Source: Hofstenia miamia (Eukaryota > Xenacoelomorpha > Acoela > Hofsteniidae). From it: a stretch of DNA of 64,000 bases. Position numbers and translations under genes: made by a program. The notes under the pieces are model-generated. The model was given only the letters and a program-made list of their open reading frames with translations, made no database searches and had not been told where the DNA came from. Positions 48,808 through 60,639 of this stretch are shown piece by piece; position 1 is the first letter of the stretch; every line of letters begins with the position of its first letter. The DNA lies in assembly GCA_900660155.1 (NCBI GenBank), contig CABFPE010000163.1, positions 827,923 through 891,922 of the forward strand. The letters are read 5' to 3'.

Positions 48808-49118
48808 TCACTGAGGAAAATTTAAAGACTGTCTTGATAACTTGCCACACTTTTCTGTTGTTTTTCTATCAACATAATCTGCCAAATCCTCCCTGCCATT
48901 TTCTCGAAGAACATTCAATAACTGTTTCAATTGGTTGGAATTTGAATGTGCTCTCCAATAAAACAGCCCATCAATGCACTGGTTTTTGACATTGTTTGGA
49001 AAATTTTGTACAAGTTGTTGAGTATATGCATGTGGAACACCCAATTGAATGCAGATTGCCCTCCAATCAGTTGCGAGTTCACCTGCTAATTTTGTGAGAA
49101 GTGTATCAGACAGACGAT
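48808..49118 (-). CDS. Terminal exon of a death-domain protein
   Basis: The exon begins after GTTTAG (49120-49119) two bases into a codon and ends at TGA 48808. It encodes L-S-D-T-L-L-T-K-L-A-G-E-L-A-T-D-W-R-A-I, then L-G-V-P, N-Q-C-I-D-G-L-F-Y-W-R and L-K-Q-L-L-N-V-L-R-E-N-G-R-E-D-L-A-D-Y-V. The W after helix 1, the L-F-x-W-R block and the closing G-R-x-D-L-A-x-x-V are the hallmarks of the six-helix death domain as in UNC5, ankyrins, NF-kB p105 and PIDD. About 20 residues follow before the stop. Upstream exons, and so the parent protein, were not found. Death domains mediate homotypic assembly in apoptosis and immune signalling or regulate receptors such as UNC5. Confidence 0.8.
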
Positions 49119-49590
49119 CTAAACCAACATTTTAAGTTTTGGCTATCGGTTAATATCTACAATTGACAAGAATACATCAAATACTTCAGATACATGGAGT
49201 CTAAATAACTATAATTACTGGGTTTGGTGGAGTATCATTTATTGCCTAGTGATACTCTAAAGTTGACAGATTTACGAGCGTCACACAATCGTTAACTGTA
49301 ATGTACGTGCAAGGAAAAATCGACAGGATAGCAAACGAGTCACATTAAAATTGCCAAAATATGCATAAAATTACCGAGAATAAAAAATAATAATTAAAGT
49401 AATAATGAAGAAATCAAACAATTTGTTGATTATATATATATATTCTTTTTTGAAAGTTTACTTAATGAATACATTCTATAAGGAAACACATTGAAAGCTT
49501 CAATTATATTATATAATCATCATCAGCAAATAATTTGCGGCAAAAATATCTTTACAATATATAAACTACACTAAAATTATAAAATGAAAT

Positions 49591-49880
49591 CTAAAATAAA
49601 TATAAATGCTTAGTTGGATTAATTTGTTTATTTAATGACTTTGTTTTATCGATGTTGTTAATTTCAACGGATTCTGCAATTTTTGTATACTTTGTTCTTG
49701 TAATAATCCTAAAATTTCCAATGTTGATATTATGAATGTGATTAATAATATCTGTTGTTAAATAGCCATTGATATGCTTTTTGACTCGCGTATCAAAATT
49801 AAGGATGTTTTCACCGATGTATGATTTCTTACAATCATTACAAGTATATTTAAAAACTAATGATGAAGCCAATCCTTTTC
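49591..49880 (-). mobile_element. Penelope-like GIY-YIG endonuclease fragment
   Basis: 93-codon minus-strand frame with F-K-Y-T-C-N-D-C-K-K-S-Y-I-G-E and R-V-K-K-H-I, then R-T-K-Y-T-K-I-A-E-S-V-E-I. This is the GIY-YIG domain arrangement of Penelope-like elements. It differs from the copy at 38.4 kb. Only the C-terminal domain is present. Confidence 0.7.
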
Positions 49881-49924
49881 ATATTTGATCTTTGTTGCGA
49901 AATAAATTTACTGTTTTGAATAAT

Positions 49925-49927
49925 AAA

Positions 49928-49967
<40 letters not shown>
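49925..49967. repeat. (AAT)n microsatellite
   Basis: About 14 units. On the minus strand it could be the tail of a LINE whose degraded 3' part would lie at roughly 49970-50350, but no reading frame confirms this. Confidence 0.9.
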
Positions 49968-49969
49968 TA

Positions 49970-52700
49970 ATTGAATTTTACAATACAAAGTAGGTATAAC
50001 AAAAAATAAAATTAAAAATTTTACAAAAGAGTATTGATAAATTAGATGAATGACAGAAAAAACATTTACAAAAAGAAAAGGAGTCACATTTAAAAGATAT
50101 TCCATGAATAGATATAGAGCTTTAGAAATAAGATAAGAGTTGTAGCTTGAAATAAGAAGAATGAGACCATAGATCTATGTTAAGATTTTGGATTATAAAA
50201 TTATTCGGTAAAGGAAATTGCAGTGGAAATAGATTTGTGAATTCTGGGAAAATGAAACGTAAGATTAGAAGAGAATCTATTGATTGAAATAATCTTTGTA
50301 ATTTTTAACAGTGTATTTAAAGATCGTAGCTTATTTTTCAATTGAATTGTTTTTAATTTTAAATAAATATTAATTTTAAATATATGACTTTCTTAGTTTC
50401 TTTTATAACTTCATCAGATTTTTCATGATTAGTTGCCAATAAACATCGATCTACAATTTTCTTTATAAGATGATGTGGATCTATTATCACGAAACATGTC
50501 ATATAATTGATTTAAAGAATTTGTAATTTTCAAACTGATGATGATATTTTGATAATTCTTTGACACAAACATCTGATCGTATTTAACTTATTCTTTGGTA
50601 TGTAAAGACCGCTGTTCATTTTCTGAAAAAAATGTAGTGTTAATTTACATTAAAGTAAACTCCATGAATATGCTTCACTACATTTGGAATAAGCTAAAAA
50701 AAAAATGGTACTTTAACGGTTGCTGTTAGTTTCAAGAACAAAAAAAGGTAAACTAAAAATGCATTTCTCGTTTGGAATCAATTTGCACGTAACGAGATTT
50801 TGCACTACATTGTTCAATTATGAATGCAATTTTAATGAGGTCAGCTTTGCACTGTGGTAAATTCGAAAAAGACGTATTTGATACAATATTCCGTGGTACA
50901 GAGTGGACAGCCCATGAATATTTACAAGACGAGGCCGAAACTCAAGCATGCTAATAAGCAGTCCCAAATATATTATATATCAAAGGTTCATTTAGCTCTC
51001 TCAATTTTTATAATTTTTGTTACGAATGATAATTTCCCTCTAAATTTGTATAAAGCGGACTCAATAGCTACGAAAAATGGTACAGGGTGCACCAAATAAT
51101 TATAGGCCGATACAGAGTGAAGAAAATAATAAGTCCATGAATTAAAATGAATTAATTGTTATATCCAATGTGTTTATTGATGTGAAATATTCTTGCTAGT
51201 ACTATATTTAATAACTTACTGTCATAAGCAGGAGTAATAGGAGTTTCAGGAGAAAAGTCTGCGCTCTAAAATATAGGTGCAGTTAAATTTTCCTTTAAAA
51301 CGATTCTAAAGATATTTCTTGTTGGATGGACAAAACTGCACTATGCAATTTTTTATATTGAATTTGGCAATTTCTTGTTAAGAGTTACTTTAGAATCATG
51401 CATAATTTGCCTTAACAAATTTGCAATGCCACAAAATATTTGTGTATAGGCTTTAAAAATTTTATAGATAATTTGGTGAGAATCAGATCAAGGTAAAAAA
51501 ACACATCGAATAAAAATTTCCGAAGTTGTGTGTCAATCATTGATCCAATTTTCTGAGCCTAATGCTACTCGAGACATTCTTAAGTGCAAATACAATAGAA
51601 TTTAATTAATATTTTCTACGTCCACAATTCAGATTAAAATGGAAAAATAATATTGTTGGACAAGAGAAAGCATGATTCATATCAAAACAATTTTTTAATA
51701 AAAGTGTTGCCTAACTACTTCATTAACACTAGAACATAGATTACTCCTTGAGAATAAATTTACATCTAATGTTTCAAATGCGAAAATTATGGAATAGAAA
51801 CGAAATTTATACAAATTGTAAATTCAATGAGATTATCATCATAATTGGAAGTATATATAGCCAGGGTTTTTACCGAATGAATAATGAAACAAACAAAAAA
51901 TCCTTAGTGGTAATTTTGACCTAATATCGCTTTTCTAGTCCAGGAGCTAAAAAATAATATTACTATTAGAGGGGTCAATCCGACTCAAATCTTAAGTTAC
52001 TTAAATTTAAAAAACTTGATACAATAATCAGTGCAACCTGGACAATTATTGGGAAGGGGGAGGCTCCAGCTCTCCCACCAACCACCCCTGTTCGTTAGCC
52101 TCTGTTTTAGTGCTAATATAAATTCATGAACTACGAACTTAACCCAAAACGGAAGTAACTTAAGAAAATGAACAAATTAATAGGTTAGAGTGGGTCCGTT
52201 CCATTATTGAAAATTGATGTCTTATAATAATTGGAGGCATTTGAAGAGGATGGTTGTTATATTAAAATGTATGTATTTTCATTTTTATTTGTGTCAGGTA
52301 GGTGTAGGTCAAATTTTTCAAACTAGGTCTAATGAATGTAATCAAATGTAATGTAATGGAAACAGTTCCAATTTTTCCATAACTACGACTAAGACACCGA
52401 ATATATTACCAAAAGCCTTTTATGCTTTGAAGTGCTTCTTTGAATGAAAACTCCATATGCTCCAAAGCATTTTATCTTGATGTCGACGAAATACTTTCCC
52501 TAAACATATTCTACTCTTAGCATATTTGATAGAACAACTTTGATAATACAATAAACCCGTCATTTAACACACGGTTGAAATTCCAATGTAAAGTGCGCGT
52601 ACATGTACAAAAATTTAATTATTTTAATTAAAAGAAAGTACAAAAAACAGATATTTTACTGGTCTAGGATATAAATCTATATGCCTATATGAACTACAGC
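49970..52700. other. AT-rich intergenic stretch, nothing recognised
   Basis: Small open frames such as 50820-50954 (44 codons, containing F-E-K-D-V-F-D-T-I-F-R-G) are not supported by splice sites or similarity. Confidence 0.5.
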
Positions 52701-55700
52701 TCATCCTAACTAAAGAGCAAAAGGTCATTAAACACTTGGAATTACAAAAACAAGTTTAATTTAACTTAAAAAATAATCAAGAATATACCAATTTCTTCAA
52801 TTCGTTGGCACATAATTTAATATGCGCACGGATTGATTACTACACGTAAATATATAGTAAATACCAAACACTATATACTAAATACTAAATTTCAAAAATT
52901 GTTTTTATCAGTTGTACATAAATAAGAAGCAATTTACCTTAGCCGCTGGTATATCTGGGTACTGCTTTATTTCATCGAAATGCTCTACCTCACATGTCTG
53001 GGGATACTTCTTCGTAATGATTCTTTTGTTGCTTAGATTTTGCAAATTGTATTCTGGATTCAAAGGTAATGAAAATATCAAAGGAAATTTAATGGATATA
53101 TAGGTTTGATAGTTAGATAACTCAATTATGTTGCTCGCTATTTCCTCATTTGTTGACAACATTTGGCTATGGTAGTGATTTTTCTTCTTGTGAAGAACTT
53201 TTAAATCATAAATGACGTTTTTTGGTCCCTTTAGAATGCAATGCACCAATGATGGGTTGTTTGCCGGCAGTCTATAATATCAAACGTTAATGTAAAATGC
53301 TTGCTGCCATTGGTTACTCAAAATATGGCCAATGCAAGAATTACTTTTCCTAACTAAAGAAGAAGTGATATCCATTCATGTCCTATTAATTTTTAGCTAC
53401 TGAGAGCTTGGTGCGGTCTAAAGTAATCAATGTTTTTGAAGTATTAAGCCTCTTGCCTATTACAAAACTGCATCCATTCACTATGCATACAAAATCTAAA
53501 AAATGAAAACACTAAAAGAAAAAACAACTACATATAGATTATGAGAAGTCTACTTAATTAAAATAATTTTGCAAAATCAGGTATAATCTTAAAAAAATAC
53601 AGCTATATCCACAATACAATCACAATCTGATATTGTATCTCAAAGGGTCAACCTTTATGAAATTTTCGAATTACTATAATATGTACTGCGGATGAAAATG
53701 ATTTGAAATTGGCTAATATCAAGAGAAGCATTCAAGTAGAAAAAAGCAAAATATTTCACAAAAATATTTTAGGAGATAATATTGATGTAGGAATTTCTCA
53801 AATCTATGTCTTTATTCTTTTTATGTCAAAGCGTTCTTTGAATTCTTACAAAATCATTGCAAGTTTCTTTGGCTTTCATATTTGGTCTAAGATTTTAGAT
53901 TAGTAAAGAAGCTCGACTTAAATTTGAGTGCCATATTTATAGTGAACATGGTTGAAAAGTACCTTTGTAGTCCCCACTCTTTTGAAGGATCAATTGCCTT
54001 CAATTCCCTCAATGATGCTCTCAGATCAGATCGTTCCTTTTGTATTGTAGAAAGCATTGGGGATATCTCCTCATCATCTGTAAGTTGAACAACACTTTTT
54101 TTAAGATCATCAACACAGATATCCTAAGGTAGTGGATAATACTATATAAGCAAAATATATTTATAATAATATATATATATAATATTATATAACATAATTT
54201 CTACCAATCTTATTATTAAGAAGAAAATATATTTTTACAAGGACAATTGCACTCCTTCCAATGTAATTTCAAAGTCTATTGACTAAAAATCAAAACATTA
54301 TCTTGCTGATATCATTGAATAGAATTAAATTTCACCAAGAGCTAAAATGCAAGGTAATTAGTTTTTTGAAAATGTAAATAAAAAATTTTTAAGCAGGGAA
54401 CTTTGATGTAAAAAATACTTTTACGATCTCAAAATTTCCAATCTCTAAATTCAATTTTTTTTAAATAAAAAGTGTTTTTGCTCCGCTTTTGCCACAAGGG
54501 TACCCACTTTAGTAAGATCTTGCCCATATCCTCAATTACTTGCACCGCCCACTTCCATCTCTGGTTGAGGTGGATCTGGATGCAGATATGGATTGATCCG
54601 ATCCAGGGATATCCACTGCATATGGATTATAAAATATATTTACTTAAAAACCAATGGATCATTGACTGTAGACAAAAAATAGAGGCTAAACCAAGTCATT
54701 CATTCTTATTGTAGATTTTTAAGTAAAATAGCTTAAATGAATTTTTTTGTATAAATATAACAATTTAATATGTGTACACAAGGCCTACTGTAATCACATC
54801 CTTGCGATTTGTACTAATATATATTACCTTCACGTCCAAATAATTTTCAAATTTAGATATAAATATTTCAAGCGATCTTTTGCATAAAAGTCCAGATCCA
54901 GAATTTTTTGAAGTTCCGAAACCGTTATCAACGCTCAATTGTATTCAGATCTGTACTTATAACCCGACTCGAATCCAATTTGCTCAACCGGATTTTCTAA
55001 AATCATCAGGTGTTAAAATGATAAAAAACTGTTCCAAGAACAATCTAACCAAAAGATGAAAGTCCTTGAGGTGCTACACATTACAATGATGAATAATCTC
55101 CTCAAATTACAGCCTCATTCAGTGGCGGATCCAGTAGGGGGCGATGGGGGCGATCGCCCCCCCTTCAGACATTTGTTTAATGTGAAAATAATCAACACAT
55201 TACAAATCGTTTTTTCGTTGTTACAAATTTATAAAATATACGACATGTTATAAACATGCCTTGCTAATATCAATAATTTTTCGAAAACCGCCCCCCCTTC
55301 AAGTAGTAGCTGGATCCGCCACTGGCCTCATTATATCTTACTAAGAAAATAGACTTGGTTTAACTCGCAATCCACAATAGAATCCGCACAAAATACATAG
55401 AAAAATATGAAACTCAAAATTTCTCATAGCCTTAACCAAATTACAAAAACTACACGAAACCAGATCTTAGCAATTACTTGGTTATGCTGAATTTCTTTTA
55501 GTTGATTCAACCTTTTTTCAGTAGAAAGCTTCTCCAATCATCCAACAATGTGGCTTGGAAATCCAGCTGCTGCAAAAAAATGTTTGATCGTCCTTTGGGA
55601 TGCAATCGGAAATAATTTTTTAAGCTGTGTGTGAGAATGTGCACGTACGCTTGCTAAGCATTTGACTATGATAAACTTCAGTTTATTAATATGTTTATAT

Positions 55701-58700
55701 TTGTTAGGTTATCGTATTTTAAAAGGGTTCTGGTATGTATGTAAGAAAATGAGTTCGCGACAATTTCAATAAGGAATGCTTTAAGGTTAATCGCTCTGTG
55801 TGACTTCATAGTTAAATTTCATGCTGCTAGATGGCCAGAAATGGTTGCTTTGACAAAAAGTGAGCATTCTTGTACAAAAAGTTCTTTCAAAGTTCGGATG
55901 TTACTTCACGCGTTTCTGTATCGGGATTCGGGATTTCAGATTTATCGGATAATAAACAATTCGACTCTACCATAATCAAATCAAATGAATGCATAGTTAT
56001 TACTTGAACCATGAACATTTATTTTTGCCCCAAACTTTGTCTCACGCCCAATTTCAATTGAAGAAAACATACCTACAATAGAATTATTGAAGTTCGTCAC
56101 CCTTGAATTGTGAAAAGCATTATTTGTGCAAACTATCTAACAGACACATCAAAGTTGTCAATAATTTTGTTTTTGGGCTGCACTGAGCAAAATTTTAAGT
56201 TACTCTCAAGCACTAAGCTAAAATATGAAAGCACAAAACTCATTGGTGAATTACCTCAATTTAAGTTATTCTAAAAAAATAGTTGTAAAATAGTAAAAGA
56301 CATTATTGAAACAAGCAAATAGTACAAATGAAAAAATTATTGAAATAAATTTGATAGCACTAATGAGAAAATAAATATTACAAACATGCAAAAGAATTAT
56401 TCATAAACTTTAAATGAATTACTACATCTACAGTAATTGCAACTTCAAATTAAAAATGAGTACATAATTTATTTTTATCCCAGAAAATGACCTAAATGAT
56501 GTTGTATTTAGTGCATGGACCGAATAAATTTATTTCTGTACTACAAGACAAGTAGTTGAAAAATAAGTTGTCGGACTACTTTAATTTTCTCAAATAGTAA
56601 GCGATAATGTGATCTAAGACCTATTAGAAGAATATTGAGAATATAATCAACAATTGAAAAATGCCAAGAAAACATTGCAGAAAGGGAAACAACGTCCATG
56701 AAATTTCCTATATTATTCAAAATGACATTAAAAATTTTGTCTAATTAATATGATGTACCCTTTTGATAAAGGCTTAGGAACACCATAATTAAAAATTTAA
56801 TAAAGATTCATTCATTTTTATTTTTAATTTAGTTACAAAAAATATATTAAAATTTGATTATTTAAAAACAATATTTAAAACGAACTATTTAAAGAGCTTA
56901 AATATAATTTAACCAAGCTGCATAAAATATAATTAATTAAAAATTGAAAATCAAAAAATTTGAAATATATTTGATGCTCATATTCTATTTCTGAGATAAT
57001 CTGTTAAGGTATTTATGGAACTTAAATAGCACTGCAAACTGTTTCAAAGAAATATTAATTAATTAGTAATTATGTAAATCAAGACATAACAGCGGTAATT
57101 TTTAATAAATAATGCAAAAAATTAAGCACAAATTAAATAGCTATAGGAAAAAAAATTATAACAAGTCGGCACGTGTATATCAGAAAAGAACTTATGATCG
57201 AAACTATTACGAGGAATTTAAAAGAAAACTCAATGCGAAAGTTCAGAATATTTATTCAATACATGACGCAAAATTGCAGAATGTAATTGAAGAGGAACGA
57301 AAAGTGGAAGAAGTAAATGAAGGATTGAGAAAAAGAATAGCTGATTTACAACACAAGCTCATATTCTTTACAACAGCGTTAAACATGGGTAATTCGTTAT
57401 CACGTTTTATACAAATAATAATTTCGAAGAATTTAAGAAAAAAGAAATATAAAAATTCCCATCATATTTTGTTTTAGTAATTGAGTTTCAAAAGTTAAAT
57501 ATTCACTATGAGAATTTGTTCCTATAAAATAATAAAATATATTTCAGAGACAATGGTGGGATCCACAATTAATATCACTATCAATAAATTCTATTGGAGA
57601 TTTATTAAAAATCTTGATGTCATCAGCGTACAATAGTAAGGATGAAGTTAAACAGTGAGTGGTAATTTCATAAATAAATGCTAAGGATAATATAGGTCCA
57701 AGAAAGCATCATTAAGGCACTAGGCTTAACACAGATATTGGTTTTTACAAGTAAGAGTTTACAGAAACTACTTGTCTATGTTAGGTATGAGGATATTTTT
57801 AAAAAAATTGCCACTAATTTGAAATTCATCTTCAAGTTCCATGATGAGTAAATCATGGGGGACTCTGTCAAATCTTTTGTGAAATCTAAGTATGTACAAT
57901 AATCACTTGTATATTTGTGAATACATTTTTTAATTTTTTTTAGATGTAACAAAAATTGAGATATGGTGAAATGACCTGAATAAAATCCAAGCTCATTGAT
58001 GATATTTTGTTTGTTATGATAGGACGTAGCGTATTTGTGACAACCTTTTCAAATACAAGTGATAATCTTGTAGTTTATCAACACTTGCTTATTACTGTCT
58101 AAGCAATGGTTCATACATCTTAAATTTATATGTTTCTACTACAGTATTTCATGTATAGTGTAAAAAAAGTTGCATTAGGTACTTCAAAAACAAAAGAAAA
58201 CCTGTTTTGTTCAAAATGCGAATTTGATGAAGCTTTAAAAGTTGTTAATCAAAAAGTTAAACGCCTTGCTTACATAAAGAGTAAACACTTCGAACAGAGA
58301 TATAACTTGGAAATGTTTGCAAATCCACAGAACACCTTAACAAAGAAATTGAAATTAATTGAACGCTTAAGATTTCCTTCTATTAAGTCGCCAAATGAAC
58401 ATTCTAAAATCGAACCATTGATGTTGGAAAGTTGCTTTGAATTGCTTCGGATCGATTATGAAGAAGACGAAAGACAACAAGAACTTTGTGAAATAAACAT
58501 GAATGCAAATCATATTATTGACTGGTTCAAAAAGATCATGGAAAAGCGCATTATCTTAGCAGATTTAGTTCGAGCAAATTTTAATCATGATGAAGTTCAC
58601 CAACTGTTCCAAATCAAAGATTGCTATAATAATGAAATCACCGTTCAACATATAATATGGAAGTTCCAACATTTGTGGAAGTCAATTATACCGAAATTCG

Positions 58701-59582
58701 TCGAAATTCTTCTGTTAATGCAAGAATTGAATAAGTCCCAAAACATAAGAATCAAAGGCATTGTAAATGAGCACGATGATGTCAACAATCTCATTCTTAA
58801 GATTAGAGACTTACGACTTCTGTATGTCAGACGACAACAACATTTAGAAAAAAAATATCAATGGGTTGAAAAGAAAATAGATAGTAAGTTTTGTAAATTA
58901 AAAAATGTAGCTATTGCCTTGAATTTGTAATGGAGAGTTCTTAAATGCACATTTAGTATAAATTCAATTAGCTCCATTTGTCTGTTCAATATCTGACAGT
59001 TTATTGAATTAATTATGCAGATTTTCTTAACTATACCAAATTAAGCGGAACAAAATATTTTGTAAAAATACTATAGTCTCAACAACCCTTAGTCACCCCA
59101 AGAAAACTTAAGCTATTCAATTTCCTTAAAGCTATTTTTTCAGATAGCCTTTGTTGAAGTAAACAATAAGCGGGATAAATTTATAATGCATAAATTTGCT
59201 TACCATTCCAATTTCGTCGACCTCTTCTAGTGATTGAATTTTTTTCCTCACTATCCCAAGATTGCCTGATTTTTCTTCAAGTACAACTTCACTGTTATCC
59301 ATAAATTCTTCTACTTCACGTAACTAAATGAGTTTTAATTTTATATAATATAATTCAAAGTAGAGTCATGCTTTTGCTTTCATCAAAATTAAAATCATTA
59401 TATTTCCCAAATACAAAAAGCACTAAATCTATCAGTTTTGCCCAGCAATTTAAATTTTGCAATTAAACATGTCAAATTTGATATAAAATTTAGTATTTAA
59501 ATATATTGAAAATTGAGAAATATAAAGATCAGCTAACCTTCTACAGATGTACTTTGTATTATAGGAAATTACTTATTAGCAA

Positions 59583-59625
<43 letters not shown>

Positions 59626-60021
59626 AGCTCTATGTACTATGGGATTTATATCCACTGCCCGCAGTTTCCGATTTTCCAGAGAATCCAGCGGCTTTTTGAT
59701 GGAAAGCTAGAATAATTCATTTTATCCAAAAATTTTTACATTACGCATTTGGAATAAGGGTCTAATTTCCTATATATATTTATATATATATCAAGGGTTA
59801 TATTTTGAAATAATAATCACTTTTCTTTGATATTCTATACATATTGTATTTCATACCTTTTTCCTCTTATTCCTAATAACTTGTCTGACATCCTTGTCTT
59901 CCTTCCAACGATGTTCTGACATAACCTCCTTTAATTCAGTAATCAAATCTTTTATGTCTTCCTCGGAGTCATGAATATCACTAAGATCATCCTCCAAAGA
60001 TCTACACTTCTCGCGCGATTC
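52701..60021 (-). CDS. Coiled-coil protein, multi-exon, 5' end not found
   Basis: Five exons with good splice sites read downwards: 60021-59857, 59323-59204, 55569-55478, 54123-53963 and 53271-52938. All but the third join in phase; the third is one base short of keeping frame. The first four are rich in E, K, L, Q and D with heptad-like spacing (L-I-T-E-L-K-E-V-M, L-N-Q-L-K-E-I, L-R-A-S-L-R-E-L-K), so a long coiled coil. The last big exon (111 codons) is different, with hydrophobic strands such as Y-I-S-I-K-F-P-L-I-F-S-L-P-L, so a compact C-terminal domain. A possible last exon TTA-GGA-TGA at 52709-52701 would end the protein in phase. I do not recognise the family; a cytoskeletal, centrosomal or kinetochore role is possible but unproven. 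Confidence 0.7.
52938..53271 (-). CDS. Coiled-coil gene, exon 5 of those found: C-terminal globular part
   Basis: Acceptor ATTATAG, donor GTAAAT, 334 nt, leaves in phase 0. It starts L-P-A-N-N-P-S-L-V-H-C-I and contains I-Y-D-L-K-V-L-H, then Q-T-Y-I-S-I-K-F-P-L-I-F-S-L-P-L. The alternation of strands and helices suggests an alpha/beta fold of about 100 residues; an RWD-like fold, common after coiled coils in kinetochore proteins, is one guess. Confidence 0.75.
53963..54123 (-). CDS. Coiled-coil gene, exon 4 of those found
   Basis: Acceptor TACCTTAG, donor GTACTT, 161 nt, enters in phase 0 and leaves two bases (AG) that the next exon completes to an arginine codon. Contains D-D-L-K-K-S-V-V-Q-L and D-L-R-A-S-L-R-E-L-K, then P-S-K-E-W-G-L-Q. 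Confidence 0.8.
54480..54620. mobile_element. hAT-like terminal fragment
   Basis: GCCCACTTCCATCTCTGG (about 54547-54564) is the inverted form of the end at 20644 (CAGAGATGGAAGTGGGC). The patch around it is more GC-rich. Only one end was found; it lies in an intron of the minus-strand coiled-coil gene. Confidence 0.45.
55120..55324. mobile_element. 205-bp hAT-type MITE with perfect ends and target-site duplication
   Basis: Ends CAGTGGCGGATCCAG (55120-55134) and its exact inverse CTGGATCCGCCACTG (55310-55324), flanked by the 8-bp direct repeat GCCTCATT (55112-55119 and 55325-55332). Just inside each end is a GGGGGCG/CGCCCCCCC run. No coding capacity. The 8-bp duplication indicates mobilisation by a hAT transposase. 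It sits in the intron between exons 3 and 4 of the coiled-coil gene. Confidence 0.9.
55478..55569 (-). CDS. Coiled-coil gene, exon 3 of those found, with an apparent one-base frameshift
   Basis: A strong acceptor (TTTTTTTGCAG) opens Q-L-D-F-Q-A-T-L-L-D-D-W-R. A donor GTAATT closes K-L-S-T-E-K-R-L-N-Q-L-K-E-I-Q-H-N-Q. The two halves are in different frames and meet near 55530. The exon is 92 nt, one short of the multiple of three that its neighbours (both phase 0) require. This may be a sequence error or a real mutation. A shorter 54-nt exon starting at 55531 would be in frame but has a poor acceptor. Confidence 0.6.
57112..58930 (+). CDS. Second coiled-coil protein, nested in an intron of the opposite-strand gene
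   Basis: First exon from ATG 57112 (preceded by in-frame TAA TAA) to a likely donor GTAATT at 57389. It encodes a very basic start (S-Y-R-K-K-N-Y-N-K-S) and a helix rich in E/K (V-I-E-E-E-R-K-V-E-E-V-N-E-G-L-R-K-R). Second exon from an acceptor CTACAG (58144) or a little downstream, to TAA about 58930. It contains C-S-K-C-E-F-D-E-A-L-K-V-V, then about 250 residues of predicted helix with W, H and acidic/basic alternation, ending L-E-K-K-Y-Q-W-V-E-K-K. The obvious donor and acceptor differ in phase, so the exact junction is open; the intron carries a LINE piece. Family not recognised. Confidence 0.55.
57560..58010 (-). mobile_element. LINE reverse-transcriptase fragment
   Basis: On the minus strand about 57905-57800 encodes F-H-K-R-F-D-R-V-P-H-D-L-L-I-M-E-L-E, corresponding to the D-F-x-K-A-F-D-x-V-x-H block at the start of the RT palm, followed by further broken frames. 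It lies inside the intron of the + strand nested gene. Confidence 0.65.
59204..59323 (-). CDS. Coiled-coil gene, exon 2 of those found
   Basis: Acceptor CATTTAG, strong donor GTAAGC, 40 codons, phase 0 to 0. Contains L-R-E-V-E-E-F-M-D-N and I-V-R-K-K-I-Q-S-L-E-E-V-D. Confidence 0.75.
59583..59624. repeat. (TA)n microsatellite
   Basis: About 20 TA units in an intron of the minus-strand coiled-coil gene. Confidence 0.9.
59857..60021 (-). CDS. Coiled-coil gene, exon 1 of those found
   Basis: Acceptor AATTTTAG upstream, donor GTATGA downstream, 55 codons, phase 0 to 0. Contains K-C-R-S-L-E-D-D-L-S-D-I-H-D-S-E-E-D-I and ends in a basic N-K-R-K-K. Earlier exons must lie above 60021 or outside the window. 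Confidence 0.75.
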
Positions 60022-60029
60022 CTAAAATT

Positions 60030-60620
60030 GGTCTAAGTCGCATTTAGTATGAGACGGAATTTTAAGCATACTTGATTGTAATGAAAAATTTTCCGATGTT
60101 TTCGCATGAACATAAAAATAATAAATCTGAAAATATTTAAGCATCTATTCCTAAGTACATTGTGTTGCATTCTTTTACCAATGGTATTGGTGAATTTATA
60201 ATAGAAGTTTATAATTTTGAATAATATCAAGATGCAAATGACCCGGATATCATACTTAACAAATTTCCTTACAACTACTAAAAAGATTCACTGACAGTGA
60301 TTTTTGACAAATTGAAAATCATTATGCCACATGTGATGGTAATTAGATACAGCCGAATAATTAACTCACTAGATATATTTACAAACTACATCTAGAAAAC
60401 AAAGTATCTATTAAATTTAAGCCACCAAATTTCTTGGTTTATCTTAACGCCTACACAAGTCATTATTATATATATTGTATTGTGCTGTAACAATTCCAAT
60501 ACAATTTTTAAAAGAATAAAATTTTTATGCCTATGCATATATTTCAGATAAAGTTTGTTCAATAGTCCTTCCACAGTAGCTTTTTCTGTAGTGGCTGAGG
60601 CAATTTTATTAGATTATGAA
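60030..60620. other. Intergenic or intronic stretch upstream of the coiled-coil exons, nothing recognised
   Basis: No donor-flanked exon in the expected orientation could be supported. Confidence 0.4.
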
Positions 60621-60639
60621 TAAGGAAAATTATCATCTA

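Noticed and set aside
49908-50105. Frame with a poly-tyrosine run
   Set aside because: Translation of the (AAT)n microsatellite.
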